Of a stretch of DNA of 64,000 nucleotides, positions 33,660 to 46,269 are shown piece by piece. A model generated the notes under the pieces. The model ran no database searches, was not told the DNA's origin, and saw nothing but the letters and a program-made list of their open reading frames with translations. Position 1 is the first letter of the stretch; each line of letters starts with the position of its first letter. Both the position numbers and the translations under genes were made by a program. Source of the DNA: Parelaphostrongylus tenuis (Eukaryota > Nematoda > Chromadorea > Rhabditida > Metastrongylidae); NCBI GenBank assembly GCA_019055375.1, contig JAHQIW010004523.1, positions 744,001 through 808,000 on the forward strand, in the 5' to 3' direction.

Positions 33660-35340
33660 AATAGAACGATTACAGTTGAAATGATATGGTTCAATGCCGG
33701 CCTTGAGCATCATCTTTCTTACGCACCAACAATAACCCATGACGAAGAAGAAGTCAGAGCGTTTTATATGGACTCTATGGAAGTTCTTCGGATAAGACTA
33801 TACATTTTGTAAGATCATAGAAGGAAATTTTTCAGTGGAAATTGGCCAACAAAAGCACCTGAAATTACTGTGGGACCTGCAGACTAAAATGGAACGAAAA
33901 GAATGGGAGGCTGTTTGAGTTCATCATGATGACCAAACCATCCACGGAACTTCACAATTCCAGAAGCCTCACTCTGGTCTGTTGACTTGGGAATCTCCCA
34001 ATGGAGAATACATAAAGAAATAGACACATCTTTGTAGACCAAAAGCACTAAAACCGATGTCGCTGATGTTCCAAAATTTTGCGCGGAATCAGACCATAGC
34101 CTCCTTCGTGCAACAATCGTTTGTCGTGAAAAGAAAGAGAGCTGCTGAATTTGAACAATGAAGTTCCGAAAGTATCATACATTGAAATATGCTCAAATCA
34201 GCGGTTCACTTTTGGGAAGATATAGTCATTAGCAATGCCGATGAAGAACATAAACGGCTCCTCCAACATCTTCATGTTAGTCATGAAAGCTAGAGTGTGA
34301 AAGTCTTCAAAAGACGTTTGTATTCATAATCACTCTAAATGATACACCAATGTGGAATCTCTTGAGTCGCATGCAAGCGAAAACCCGCATTGGAACTTGC
34401 TGAATGCTGCGAAAGGTGCTAAGAGAAGATCGCAGAAATAGAAAAGCGGCAGCGATGGTCAAATCGCAGAAGCTGCGTGGAGCATTGGCAACGTCCACAG
34501 ACGCTTTGCTAAATACAAGATCTAAATTTTTGCACTCCGACTCCTTCCTCCAGGATCAGTTACAGCTTCCAGAGAGACAAAGAAAAAATCATCCAAGATT
34601 GATATTCAGCTCTTTCCAAGAGCCGTGTCTCTTGCCGAAATGTGAAATAAACGAGGATGATTATGTCGTTCCACAAGCTCTTCTTTGCAAAATCCGAGGT
34701 ACTATTTTGTCGGTAAAAATATCGAACAACACTCGGTCTATGTACGACAGGACCGGAACTTTGTAGAATCGCACGTCAGTTTTCATCCACACGGACTCGG
34801 ACCGTCACTCGTTGCCTGTCACATTTCAAGTCTCGTGGTCAATGGAATATGAGAAAGACCATTGTCCAAAATTGTCCAAAAAAAAAAACCCTCACGGCAT
34901 TGGTAACTATCGCTCAATCTGTTTGTTATTCGTCGTCTATAAACTCTTCTTCAGAGTTCATACCTGAACATAATCAGTAGAAAACTGGACGAAGGGCAAT
35001 TTTTGCGATCAAGCAGGATTCTGAAAAGTATTTAGTACTTTAGTCCAAATCCACAGCTAGCTAAACTCACTGAAGTACCACGAGAGTAGAAGAGATCAAC
35101 CTCTTCCACTTTCATCACTTTGAAGAAGGTCCTTGAGTCAGTTGAAACTGAAGTTTCCATGAGCTGATTTTAATTAGTGGAGACAATGTTCGACTATTTT
35201 GAGACAATACATCTCTCCAACGCAGACATATCTTCGCCCACGTAGTGCAGCCTCGTGAAAATAATTAAACACGCAATTTCGACAGAACTTTAGGAATTCA
35301 ACTATGAACAGGTCTTTTACAGTCGTTGAATCACCATAGT
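33660..35340 (+). pseudogene. RTE-type retrotransposon relic with endonuclease remnant
   Basis: An older, heavily mutated copy related to 31252-33216. A CAESDHSLLRATI segment (near 34086) is the SDH motif of an APE-type endonuclease. Further on come CVLLGESTD-type linker remnants, matches to AAAMVKSQK and NEDDYVVPQALL (near 34650), and NYRSICLLFVVYKLFFRV-like remnants near 34900. Many stops and frameshifts. Confidence 0.7.
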
Positions 35341-36700
35341 GAAAGTTCCCATGTTCAAATGCTACATTGGCCTGTTTTGATCACAAAGGTTAGAAAAGCG
35401 ACACAATTCGAAACAATATTTTGGTTGGAAAGACAGCAAAAATGATGTTAAGTTGTCACAAGGAGCTAATTTTTTATCTGGAAATTGGAACCGCCGTAAG
35501 TAGCTCTTAGCTGATTCTTGATAGTTCTGATCACTGAAACGTTCGGCACAAGCACTGTCTTATGATATTGAAGGGACGGATGGGTCTCATTAAGTAGGCA
35601 ATAATGTTTATGTCGTTTTACAATCTTTTACAGGTTATGCTAATTTGTCAATATTCACTTCAAAAATTATGGAAGTCAGGCTTACAATGATTTACATCTC
35701 TAACTAATTCGAGAGATAACCGAGCTCTCTTTACCCGCATATGTTTATTGGTATAAGCTTACAATATGTATTGATCGAGGTACAACATTCTCCATGTTTT
35801 CTATCCACACATGCACTGGTCTCACGACGATTAGGCATCTTTAAGGGCAGTTTTCGTCGTAAATCTTTTCCTTACCGATCTGCTGCTCCTTCCAGTTTGC
35901 TCAATTCCGACAACTCTTCTGAAGAAACTATCTATTGATCCACTTGAGCAGCCCACAACGATCATAAGTAGCCCCGTCAGTTGGCTTCTCAGTTTGTCCC
36001 AACATTGCTCTTAAAGTATCCATGTATTATTCTCGCTTACGCTTTATATGGTATTATTCAGATGCCGACATTTTCACTACATCAGTAACCTGAATTACCA
36101 AAGAGCCATAATGCCCTCATCTATTGACTCTGGTGTGTTATGGCCTACTCTGTATTATTTCATCGTTATTGATGCATGAATGCTATTATATGTAAAAGTT
36201 GAATTATTGAAGCTTGAGGTCGACCTTTGTGACAATCATAAAAAAGTGCCACATAGTCAAGTTCAAAAGCGAGCAATCTTCACTATACAAGACTGGAGAA
36301 AATAAAAGCAAAAATCTTTCATTTTTGCGACCTATGACTGGATGAAAACCAAGCGGAATGATTTGTTTTGTCTCTTTAACCGTATTCTTTTGTGAGAAAT
36401 TGGTTTATAAGAAGAGTCAAAAGCTTCACATCACTGGAAGGCGACAGCGTAGGCGTTTTGCTTAGATACAGTCGAAGAATAGTAACTTTAATGAACAAAA
36501 ATTCTGCATAATAGAAAGCATTCACATATCAGCTTGGCAACCAACAATAGGTCACATTCTCTGATATAGCAGAACTGATTCATCAGCTGTATTCTATCCA
36601 GTTTGCTTTTGCTGTTCCTCTTGTCACATGATCTCTTCTTATGAAAGTCTTTCTGTCATTGAATTTGTAATTCAACGATCATCATAAAAACTTCGATACA
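35341..36700. other. No gene seen
   Basis: Only short chance ORFs without splice support. No tRNA-like or TIR structure was noted in this stretch. Confidence 0.4.
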
Positions 36701-36719
36701 CTGAAATGTTCGTTCTCTT

Positions 36720-36905
36720 CAGAGCGGCATGTTCTACTGGATTAATAAAAGACCGATCTACCAAAACGCCGACTCGAAAATTGATGTGTCTCACAAACTG
36801 CCTTTTTTATGACTTGCGCGAGATGGGATTGCACGAGAGATAGGACCCCATAACGAAACAATGGTATGCCGAACTTAAATGCAAAGATGCTTCTAAAACT
36901 ACTGT
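36720..36905 (+). pseudogene. Short RTE-type fragment
   Basis: The GATGGGATTGCACGAGAGAT stretch near 36820 and its context match the GIARATGNR-coding part of the RTE element at 31349. Only about 150 bp remain. Confidence 0.4.
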
Positions 36906-37191
36906 TCATAACAAAGTAAGTGTCCTTATCAAAGGTCTCTAAAAGATGGTGGTTTGGAAAACTCTTTGAGAGTAATAAAAATTCTAACCCAACTCACTAC
37001 ATCATCAGTTGGTTCAGAATCGTCAGGATGGCCAACTATAGCAAAGGATTGCAATAATATATCCTGATAGTAGATACGGCCACTGCAAGAATACATGTAT
37101 ATTATAACTAGTTTCTTGCACGACTTTTGGTCATGACTACATTTTATGGCAACGGGCAAATCACTCTGCATCCCCATAAAAGAACATGTAG
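36906..37191 (-). CDS. Two candidate 3' exons of an unrecognised gene
   Basis: Exon 37191-36998 opens after a TTTTCAG acceptor and closes at GTGAGT, with 64 open codons. Residues include MGMQSDLPVAIKCSHDQKSC and YYQDILLQSFAIVGHPDD. A 59-bp intron leads to a short terminal exon 36938-36906 of 11 codons including TGA. The incoming phase needs one base from an upstream exon that I could not place. No family was recognised; the several Cys residues could suit a secreted domain. The terminal exon abuts an RTE fragment and may be wrong. Confidence 0.4.
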
Positions 37192-38325
37192 CTGAAAACG
37201 AAAACTTGGAAAAGCGTTATGTAAAACAGAAAGGCGCAACGGTGACGGCTTTCAGGTGGTAGTAAGAATTTTGCAGCAAGAGACAAAATGCTGATGTGAG
37301 GGACAAATGAAGCCTTTGTACAAATTTCAAGAGTTCAGGAGTGAGTAGAAAGGAAGAATGTATGAATATGACAAATAATGTGACACTTTATCTCAGATTT
37401 ACTTCCTAGTTTGAATAAGGTTTATTGCTCAAAGCATCTGACGACACACCGATGACCTCTCCCACGAAAGTAGCTTAGTGGCGGATTTCATCTGATGGTT
37501 GAAATTTAAATCAATTCTAGTATTAGATTTGTCACTAAATATGGGACTTATTAACCCTTTCGGAACCACAGATGAGATCGCCGGCGCGCGATTTTTGTTG
37601 TTTGAATAAGGTTTTTTTTCCGTTTCGGAAATATTGTTGGATTTCTTGTAATACTTCGATACTTCACAATACTTTCTAAGCCGTATGCTTTTGTTGCAAA
37701 TATAACGCTGGTGTATAAATAAAAAGCGCTCTTTCATTAGGCAATTATGTTGTTGTTGGCATTCTGTCAATAGCAGGGTTGTACTCAGAACGTTATGCTA
37801 TAAAACTATTTTATTTTAGTATGCACACCAGTCAGAAGATCATAGTACCAAAAAGTAGAAAACAATGGTAATTTGTCAAAAATAATGTTTCATAGTACAG
37901 TTCACCGATAACTCTCGCTATAACTAAATTTAGTAATTTTCCGCTTTCGAGCAGAAATTTTTTGAAGAGACTCTTTTGCTTGATAAAATCTTTCCAATAG
38001 ATCACCAGCAAGTATTTAAAAACTTAACTCTCAGAGAATTCAAAAATGCATTTGTTTTCAAAAAGGCCTTTTTTAAAGAGCTGTAGCACTGAAAATATAA
38101 TCATTTTTACACGAGACGCGCATTATCACGCTCATACTTCACTGAAATGATATAAATTGATAAATGTGGGCTCTATCGAGGCCTATTCTCACTACCTACT
38201 GTAAGTAACACGGTATAAGCTTCCTTCAATAGTCCACTTTAAAGAAAATATATTTTGAATTGCACTCACAATATCATGAATCAATCAGTAAAGAAATGGA
38301 AGGTGTTCTTTCCTCACTGATGTGG

Positions 38326-39069
38326 CCTTTCAAGCAAAACTTTTTCACAGTGCTGTAGTAAGGACGAATAGAAATTACGTTTCGCCTCCGATTTTTACCC
38401 AACTGGAGAGAACGTCACCCAAGTTTGATGTACTTTCAAGATCCAGCCCAATTCCTTCATTGAGATCGGATAAATTTCGGAACACTCTCTCGGATGGGAG
38501 GAAACAGGAGTTTAAATTCGCATGAATATAGTGCTATTGTGGTGAATAATTGCTGAACACATTCGCTATCAGCACCAGCTTCGTTGTGTTTTTCGAAAAC
38601 ACGAGAAATTTTTAAAGCTTTTCTATCATGTGCGTAATAAAAGCGCGAACATCAAAAACACCTCTCCATTTGTGCTCCCATTATGACATTATTTGTATTA
38701 AAAACTGAGAAGTTTTAAGGCATGTGAGAGTTTTTTACTACAGAAAACCTTTATAGGAGGTCAGTAACGTGTTTGCTTTCTAATCATGAATTGCCTTCAA
38801 TGCGTGAACCTGAATATAAGCACCAATAAACCAGTCGCGCAGTTCAAGCGAAGGGTAACTACTGAGAGTGTGATGTTTTTGTGTTGCTACAACGCACGAA
38901 AAATCACTCCAGAAAAAACTAAAGGTTAGAATCGTGACTTTCGAATGACTACTAAGACTTCATCAAAAAGTCCAGCATAAACGATAGCGGAGTACGCATG
39001 CACCTCGGAGGCGAAACGAATTTCTGTTCGTCGTTACTACAGCGCAGTGAAAAAGCTTTGCTTGAAAAC
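38326..39069. mobile_element. TIR element, about 745 bp
   Basis: CAAGCAAAACTTTTTCACAG then TGCTGTAGTAAGGACGAATA at the left is mirrored at 39003-39069 for about 65 bp, including the TTTCGCCTCCGA end. The interior has no transposase. Non-autonomous DNA transposon, family unknown. Confidence 0.75.
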
Positions 39070-39624
39070 TATGTTTACAATCAAATCGCCGTTTCTCAAG
39101 CTACCGAAAGACTACTAAAACTTCAGTGAAAAAATCAGCTTGGTAAAAAAAGCCAAGCAAACAAGCCAACGATTTTTTTAACAATATAACCAACAAAATT
39201 ATCATCTCTTATAACATGGCAACAATTTTCAGAGAATTCCACCGTTATTGTTTTCGATCTTCAACTGCCTCAACTAATATTGAATTTTCTTATGTGAAAA
39301 CCAAAGTTATCATAAGAACCGGCTTCACTGATCAGATCCCCAAACTACGGCTGAAAACAGGTACAGGCTTAAGCGACACCGTTGATGATAGCTGCAAGAG
39401 AAAAAAAAATGAGTGGAAAAATGCCAGGACACATAGAACATGTGAAAATCGGTCACCTTCCAAATCAGTCCTAAGTAAATAAAGATAAAAAACTGACAAA
39501 AGCATCTACAGCAGAATTTTTTACATAAGTTCCACTTCGGTGGTGAATCGAAGTAATTTACTCACATTACGATCGTTATATTTCTTCAAAAAATCCTTGA
39601 CACTTATACACTTCAATGAAATTC

Positions 39625-39790
39625 AATTTCAAAATTGACGAGGCTGTCGAAGTCGAAACAAGTGTTTTTCATTGTATAAGTGCCCATAACAGACCAGTGT
39701 ATGGATCAAAATAATTATCAGGCATATTGAAATTTGAGCGTGATCTTAGGAAAAGACTTGAAATGAACGATATGATGTTTCTCAAGAGCA
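39625..39790 (+). repeat. Family-2 hammerhead-bearing repeat, decayed copy
   Basis: TTGACGAGGCTG, GAAACAAGTGT and AAGTGCCCATAACAGACC follow the family-2 order. They continue without interruption into ATTGAAATTTGAGCGTGATC. The first core base is T and stem I no longer pairs. Probably inactive. Confidence 0.6.
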
Positions 39791-39864
39791 TTCGAGTGTA
39801 CAACACTGGTATTTAGTGACTTCTTCCACTTGACGGGTGTTAAACACTAGTATTTAGTGATTTC

Positions 39865-40085
39865 TTCCACTTGATAGCACGTCTAAATAGTACATGTGCG
39901 TCTCCTCTGTGTAAGGCAATTGGGTTCGCCCAAGAAGGATTAGCTAAGACGAAAGGCACTGTGCAAATGACGAGGCTGACAAGGCCGAAACACGTGTATT
40001 GCACTGGAGAAGTGCCCACAACAGACCACATGCATGGCTCAAAAATAGTTATCACGCATGTTGAGATTTCAGAATTATTGCTTAA
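39865..40085 (+). repeat. Family-2 hammerhead-bearing repeat
   Basis: Same order as 31025-31251: CACTTGATAGCACGTCTAAA, GGATTAGCTAAGACGAAAGG, the hammerhead, then AAGTGCCCACAACAGACC and a diverged 3' part. Confidence 0.7.
39961..40004 (+). ncRNA. Hammerhead ribozyme-like, family 2, first core base changed
   Basis: Stem I is GTGCAA (39961-39966) with TTGCAC (39999-40004), six pairs. It extends outward through GGCACT/AGTGCC across an internal loop. Stem II is GGCT-GACAA-GGCC, then GAAA at 39987-39990. Stem III is AC-ACGT-GT and the cleavage base is A39998. The core reads ATGACGA, that is C3 to A, which should abolish or strongly reduce cleavage. Confidence 0.65.
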
Positions 40086-40489
40086 TCTTGTATTTTTCAA
40101 TGATCGTTCTGTGCGGATCCAAATACCTACAGAAGTCGATTAGTTTTTTCCCAATCATCATCCCAAGGATATTCAAACAATTTGCATGTTTCCATTGCTG
40201 TTTGAATAGCGCGTCTTCTTGAAAACGTCGTAAAATACCGTTCGAGCCAAAACTCTAATCTTGGAAAAAGTCAGACTTAGGCGCACCTAGGTGATTCTGA
40301 GTAGAGTTTTGGGGGAGGCGATTAACTGTTCTCTTGTTTCTTGGCAATCTGCATCATTAGCCACTGGGCCGTAGAAGCCGTACATTTTAGTTCCACACAG
40401 CTGATATCCCAAGACATAAACTCTTTGAGATCTCTCTGTAAGGTCTGTTTATCGGCTCGAGAGGGTAATTGTGACCAATCATATCTCGC

Positions 40490-40770
40490 ATTATGATAAA
40501 ATATAGAACTCTTGGCGCTAGTCAATCCCTACAAAATGTGTCTTGCGTTCAACTCTACTAGGTATCGTCAGAGATGATTGACTGCTCATCTGACCCATAC
40601 AACGGATTGCGGTAACCAACGTAACAAATCAATGCTGCTGCTATCCTTGCAATAACCATGTATACCTGAAACCAATTTACCGACTCTGAAGGGCGAAAGG
40701 TCTAGCAAAGCCAAAGCTCAGGACCCAGCAGCGATCATAGCGGAGCATATTTAGCCATTACGTTGCAAGC
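40490..40770 (-). repeat. tRNA-derived SINE (family A), decayed copy
   Basis: Minus strand. The GAACTCTTGGCGCTAGTCAA tail region, ATGATTGACTGCTC, AATTTACCGACTCTGAAGG and AGCTCAGGACCCAGCAGCGA segments follow the family-A order. Confidence 0.5.
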
Positions 40771-41424
40771 GTCCTATTCTAATAAGACATGAGAATCAAA
40801 ATCATTTCTAAAAAGATGCAGCGAAGACTTGTAGGCATATAGAGGCCTGATCAATGGCTTATCGCCTTTTCCCCCATAGTGTTGTACATGAGTGCCGAAA
40901 TGTGTGCGATATACGACAGGGATCTCATCACATCTCAGAAAATTCCATTCATTTTTTTTTTCAAAAGTCTATTTATGAGCAAATCATTGTCGAGCTGATT
41001 GCATTCTGGTCAAAAAGGGAGAGATCTCCTTCCAACCCACAGAGGCCTGACGAATACTTTAGTCCCTATCTCTGGAGGCCATGCCAAGGCGTTGCTGAGA
41101 CTGTAAGGAAGAAAAATCGCACCCAACATCAGAATAGTACACGTCAGTCGGAAATTATGCTATGATCTCCACAAATTTCCTCAAAACAAAAGCCATTTAT
41201 GTCTCAAAACGGATACGTATAACGAGTAAAAAAGGCAGGAGTATGTTAAATACTCACTTATTGCAACCTTCTGAGCAATAATACGTTACACAACACATAA
41301 ACTGAACAAAACACGAAAACTCAGTAGTAACCCGTTTCTAGTGCTTGATATGCTAACTGGTAACCTATGAGTATCATCTCCAATATTTCCAACAATTCAA
41401 CAACGAGAAAGTTCACATCGATAG

Positions 41425-42702
41425 CTATGTTCGATTTCCTTGATTGAGCAAACAATCCATGAGCAGAGCCATTTTTCGCTTCGCTACAGGCTCGGACATT
41501 TCTCTCAATGCGGATGCAATAAAGGCTCCTAAACTATGTCAAAATACTCTGTAAAGATACTGTTTCAGACAAAAATCAGTTTTCATAAACGCACCATATC
41601 GATCAAATTTATCCATGCTTGCAGATGATAATCTCTCTCTCAAAGAAGCCGTTATTTCCCGAATCATATCGAGGCCTGGAATTGTAACTCTTGTAATTCC
41701 CTCTAGGGATATAGAGGAAAATATGAACGAAAGAAGAATAAATAAAACTGAAAAAAATGTGAAGATTGACTCTAATCAGTCTACACAAATATTGTAATAT
41801 TCAAAACTCCTGTATGGTAAGCCCCACCTTCTTGAAGAGAATCCATTTTCCGACGTTTCGCGGCAAAACCTCCACCGTAACTCCTTTTCCGTGATGACTC
41901 TGTACCATTTAATGCGGTTCCGTTCTCATGAACTTCAGATACTGGAACAAAATAAGCCTCATTCGGTTCATCGGATGCGGCAATACTCGTTGCTTCCTCG
42001 ATCATTTCGTCAGGAGTGACAGAACTTCGAGGACTATCAACCAAGCTGTGAAATTTGGAGTCATTCTCAACCGGTGAAAACTGGATACTGAAAAGGGAAT
42101 TGGTGAAAAGCAGGAACAAAGTACTATCATAACGAAAAACAATAAAAATATAACAACAATAGCATTTGGTGAATCAAGACACTTACGATTCGTTTTTGAG
42201 GAAATCATTCAGAAAGTCTAGATCTTTCTCATAGATCCATGCTTTTCCTGAGGCACTTGGTTGCAGAGATGTTCTTCGCTTTGTATCGCGCAAAACTTTC
42301 CATGCTGCCTTCAGCTCCAGCACTTAAATCCTCATAATTTCGAATGCTTTATCATCGAGGAGAAAAATTTGTTATTGTCCTAATAAATATTCAAAAATTC
42401 TGATATTATACATCCGAAAACAAAATGTGTGCTGCTGTGTGAACAACCAATTCATAAATTAATTGAAGCAGTGAAAATTCATTAGCTTTTGAAAGACATT
42501 CTCGGTCCAAAGATGGAAAGTCAACTGAGGGCATTTCGCAGTACGAACATATTATGAAAGGTGTTATTGTCTCAACAAAAGACGTCAATCCGACAATTAT
42601 AACCCAATAAATGAGAATATACAAGGATTGGTTCTCATATAATGTATATTCACATATATATATATGCATATAAATATATATAAGCATATGCATCCTTTCC
42701 TA

Positions 42703-42745
<43 letters not shown>

Positions 42746-43570
42746 GCACGCACATATATAAATACATATACATATACATATACATATATATATATACATA
42801 TATACATATACATATATAGATACATATGTAGATGTAAATATGTACAATGCGTATATATGTGTATGTATGCACATAGGTGTATACATGTATGTCTGTATAT
42901 GTACGAATACATATATACATATATCATTGAGTCTCCTAGAAAAGCTTTAAAAAAATTTTGCAGAGATACCTCAAAAAACGCTACTTACATCCACCTCCAA
43001 AACCTTTTTTCTCCAATTTGGTCAAGATTTTGGACCAACTAAGGTTCCTTTTCTCCATTCGATGGTAATCTTTGCATTCTGGATTCCACAGAAGTTCTTC
43101 CTCTTTCACAAGTGCAATGAATTCTTTTTTCATCGGAACATCCATGCTGAAAATTGATGGAGTATAAAATTCAATCAATGAGATTAACGAGGTCGTTCTT
43201 CGGGTCAACAAATGATAGATTTTCGCTTGAACACCGTCAAAAGAATAACACCACAGCAGAGGACTTTTAGAAAATCAAAAATGATTCCACAGTGAGCCGA
43301 CAGCTCCCTACCGTAAACTAGACTTGTTATTTGCTATGGTTTTCGATGTTGCAGGCGGTGTGTCGACGAAAACTGTAGCAAGCCATCGTCTCACTGCGGA
43401 CTCTTTCCTGTTCCTATAAAAGGAAGGCTTCATTACGATTCATTAACCTTGTTGAATGTAATAAAAGGTACTTACATGTTAGCGGCGACAAAATTATAAA
43501 CCGATCTCATTCGCTGAACAGGAACTTTACATAAGAGTGTTAGTAATCGCTCGAAAGCTTCAATCTTTCG
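41425..43570 (-). CDS. MADF-domain protein (gene A)
   Basis: The exons are 43146-42989, 42322-42187, 42087-41828, 41675-41595 and 41528-41425, all in phase and ending TAG. If translation starts at the ATG at 43145 the product has 245 residues. The MADF (DNA-binding, Myb/SANT-related) domain runs from [20 protein letters not shown] to [19 protein letters not shown] basic [14 protein letters not shown] patch may be a nuclear signal. The C-terminal [16 protein letters not shown] region looks like the dimerising tail (BESS-like position). Two upstream exons, 43570-43476 and 43413-43312, also join in phase and would make the ATG internal. One of them occurs in decayed duplicates nearby, so the true start is open. 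The 664-bp first MADF intron has an unusual AAG acceptor and contains a TA-rich microsatellite. Likely a transcription factor; targets unknown. Confidence 0.82.
42640..42935. repeat. TATATACA-type microsatellite
   Basis: Long run of TATATA/CATATA repeats in the MADF gene A intron. The Tyr/Ile-rich ORFs across it are artefacts of the repeat. Confidence 0.95.
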
Positions 43571-44315
43571 CTAAAGCCTTATGTGGTCAATTTTCAAAAC
43601 ACCCTTCTATAGTGCTGCAAAATTCAAAGTATAATTATGTTTCACACGACCATGTGTTTTTTTCTTATCTCGCTTATATTTCGCTGGACTAAACTCTTTC
43701 GTTAGAGTGTTAGTGTTCATTCGATGGCACAAGTTTCGAAAAACTCGAAAATGTGTTTGCTTTTGAAAGTGCTCTTTTGATAGCGCTGCAAGAGAATAGA
43801 ACTCCTACTTTACACTATTAGTAATTTTTCGATGTCGTAAATTCCAATGATACCAACGTAATGCTTATTTTGTGGAAATACAGTTTATCAGAAAAAATCG
43901 ATCGAATTTTACATTTTCGACAACCTTGTTCACCGGCCAGCTCACGGAGAGGGGCAATCGATCGCGTTTGAAATATTGCTATTCAATTGGGGATTTTTTA
44001 AACGCTCGCCAGGAACTTCAGATAAAAACGTAGTTAGTGATACTACGTAAAATTCTCTACATGCTAATAAGTTTTTCGTGCTTCGAGCGAATTACACGCA
44101 TGATAAAAATGAAGATAAATTGCGAATGTGAAACAAAATTTTATTCTGGATGCTACAGTGTTATAAAAGGGTGTTTTGAAAAAAACTGCGACGTGGACTT
44201 ATAGCCAGAGCTTGAAGCTTTCAACTGATTGCTAACAGTCCTATAAAAATTTCCTGTTCAGCAAAAGAGATCGATTTATAGATTTGTCGCCGCCTAACAT
44301 ATAAGTACCTAATAA
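43437..44315. repeat. Inverted duplication containing an exon of MADF gene A
   Basis: The segment 43437-43660 (exon 43570-43476 plus flanks) is repeated in reverse orientation at about 44105-44315. Shared blocks include AAAGGGTGTTTTGAAAA, TTGAAGCTTTC, TTCCTGTTCAGC and TTTGTCGCCGC. A third decayed copy in the original orientation lies near 43670-43750. The duplicates carry stops and lost splice sites. Confidence 0.65.
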
Positions 44316-45129
44316 ACTTTTCTCATCAAAAACAAAGATGATGTTACCCTACCACATCTACTGCAATAATAATTTTTAACTAGTACACACATCAAGTAAA
44401 ACAAACCCCAAAGAAACAGATTGCAATTTCAACACAGCTACCGAAAGGAAAAAAAAGTCGCTTTCAACACTTACAGCCTTATCCCTAAATGTCAGTGTGG
44501 CACATAGAATTACTGTGTATCATACAGCAAGTATTTGATAATCAAAGCAGTTAAAGAAGTGAAAACTTGAACGAGTTATAGAAGAAAACTTGCTAAATCG
44601 CTTTTCGTAAAACAAAGTTCCAAAATTTGGAAACTTTGAAAGCACTTTACACAAGAATAGCAAACATGAAATTTACGAAAACGCCCTTTCATAACCAAAG
44701 ACTAGCTCTCTCATTAATCAACCGCTTCTCTGTTGGAATTACTATTGGTGACAGAAAAAAAGAAATGAACCTTCGTCGGTTTTAAAACATCAGAATTTCA
44801 TAATTGTAGGATAAAAAACTCATCTGGCAAAGATCTAGAGCTTCTACCGATTTCTACTCATTTCAGTCAACAGAGTTCACTAAATATTTGAGCTGAAAAG
44901 CTGAAACAGTCTTGGTTACAGTGGAAAACGACTAATACCCGCCACTACCTATCCAACTCTTTTTTTTTTGAAACAAATATAGCACGAAGAAAAACTCTGT
45001 TTCATATGGCAATCTGAAACATAGTCAAAATCTTTTCCTCCTGCAAAACACAAAACATTACCCCCTCAAAATTAATTTCATTAGTTCACTCATAGCTATC
45101 ATAGAGCTGTTGAAAAATAAGTGGTGGCG

Positions 45130-45215
45130 CAAACATGCCTTGGTGATGTGGTGGTAGAGCACACGTCCCCGGATAGGATGAAACGCGGGCTCGATTCCCG
45201 CCTGAGGCCGTGTTT
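45130..45215 (+). repeat. tRNA-like sequence
   Basis: GCCTTGG and CTGAGGC can pair as an acceptor stem, and GCGGG-CTCGATT-CCCGC forms a T arm. The D-arm region TGGTGGTAGAGCA is tRNA-like. The anticodon arm is poor, so this is more likely a SINE head or pseudogene than a tRNA gene. Confidence 0.4.
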
Positions 45216-45599
45216 TTGGTCACCACTCAGTCCTCTTAGGAATGAATGAATGATCATAACACTGCGAAAAATGCAGTAAAAATACCAGAAATTTTGAATA
45301 TTAGTTCACTGGGTCAAGCGGCAATGATTTGACGAAAAGCAAAAACTGCTCTTTCCACCAGAATGAGAATTGCCATGAAAGCGACTATGAAGAAACGGAT
45401 GCACCTACATTGAAAACTGGTAGTGACTTCATCTACCGACCATTACGATTCTAATAAACAGCATTCGCAAATGCTAATCAAACTACCGCTAAGATATAGG
45501 GTTCAATAAATCAAATCATTCCATAAGTTTGGCACTAGAGCAGAAAACACTAAATTTATTAACCAGATGTAGTTAAGAATACATTATGCCGGTATCGTT

Positions 45600-46012
45600 C
45601 AGTTGCGCATTTTCCTTTGAACATTTTGGTTTACAACTTGCCTATACTTGCTTTAAGATGTAGCTGCCATGAGACAAATTCGCTTGCTACTCATGCACGA
45701 ATGGCACTCAAAAAAAAAGGTTGTGAAGCTGCACACAAGATTAATGGAGCTTGAGGCGTTGATAGGACTGCAGAAAGGATGGATAGGAAGTGGTTTGCGA
45801 AGTTCAAAACTGGAGAGAACAGTCAGAAGGATCAGTCGCGTTCGAGCCGTCCACAGGAAGCTCCATTAATCTTGCGTTCCGCTTCATTAGCATTTCCCCC
45901 TCCGCGCCATTTGTGCATGAGTAACAAGCGAATTTGTTCCCACTACAGCTCCATTTTAGAGCAACTTGTATACCAAAACGTTCACAGGAAAATGCGCAAA
46001 TGAACGATACCG
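45600..46012. mobile_element. MITE with long TIRs (copy 2 of the 3663 element)
   Basis: The ends CGGTATCGTTCAGTTGCGCA and its mirror TGCGCAAATGAACGATACCG match the element at 3663-4095, as does the inner CAACTTGCCTATACTTGCTT. ATTATGC occurs on both sides and could be part of a target duplication. Confidence 0.8.
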
Positions 46013-46269
46013 AAATTATGCGATTTAAATCACTTCTGGTTTAGTAAAATTCGTTTTTATTACTTCAGTGCGAAAACTTACGGAACGATCTAATATTTTG
46101 GGAAAAGTTCAAAAGCAATTTATTGATGCAAAAGACTTGGATCTAACACATTTTGATCATATATTGGGTTGTCCCCTAGTTTCCCTTGCAATACCTCACA
46201 TTTTATTTAGTTTTTTTTTCCCAATTCATTCAGATTGTTGCCAAAAGGTTATAGAATGTTGGAGAATGT

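Noticed and set aside
42597..42927. Several Tyr/Ile-rich ORFs
   Set aside because: They translate a TATATACA microsatellite.
45130..45215. Functional tRNA gene
   Set aside because: Acceptor stem and T arm can form but the anticodon arm is poor and the context is repeat-like.
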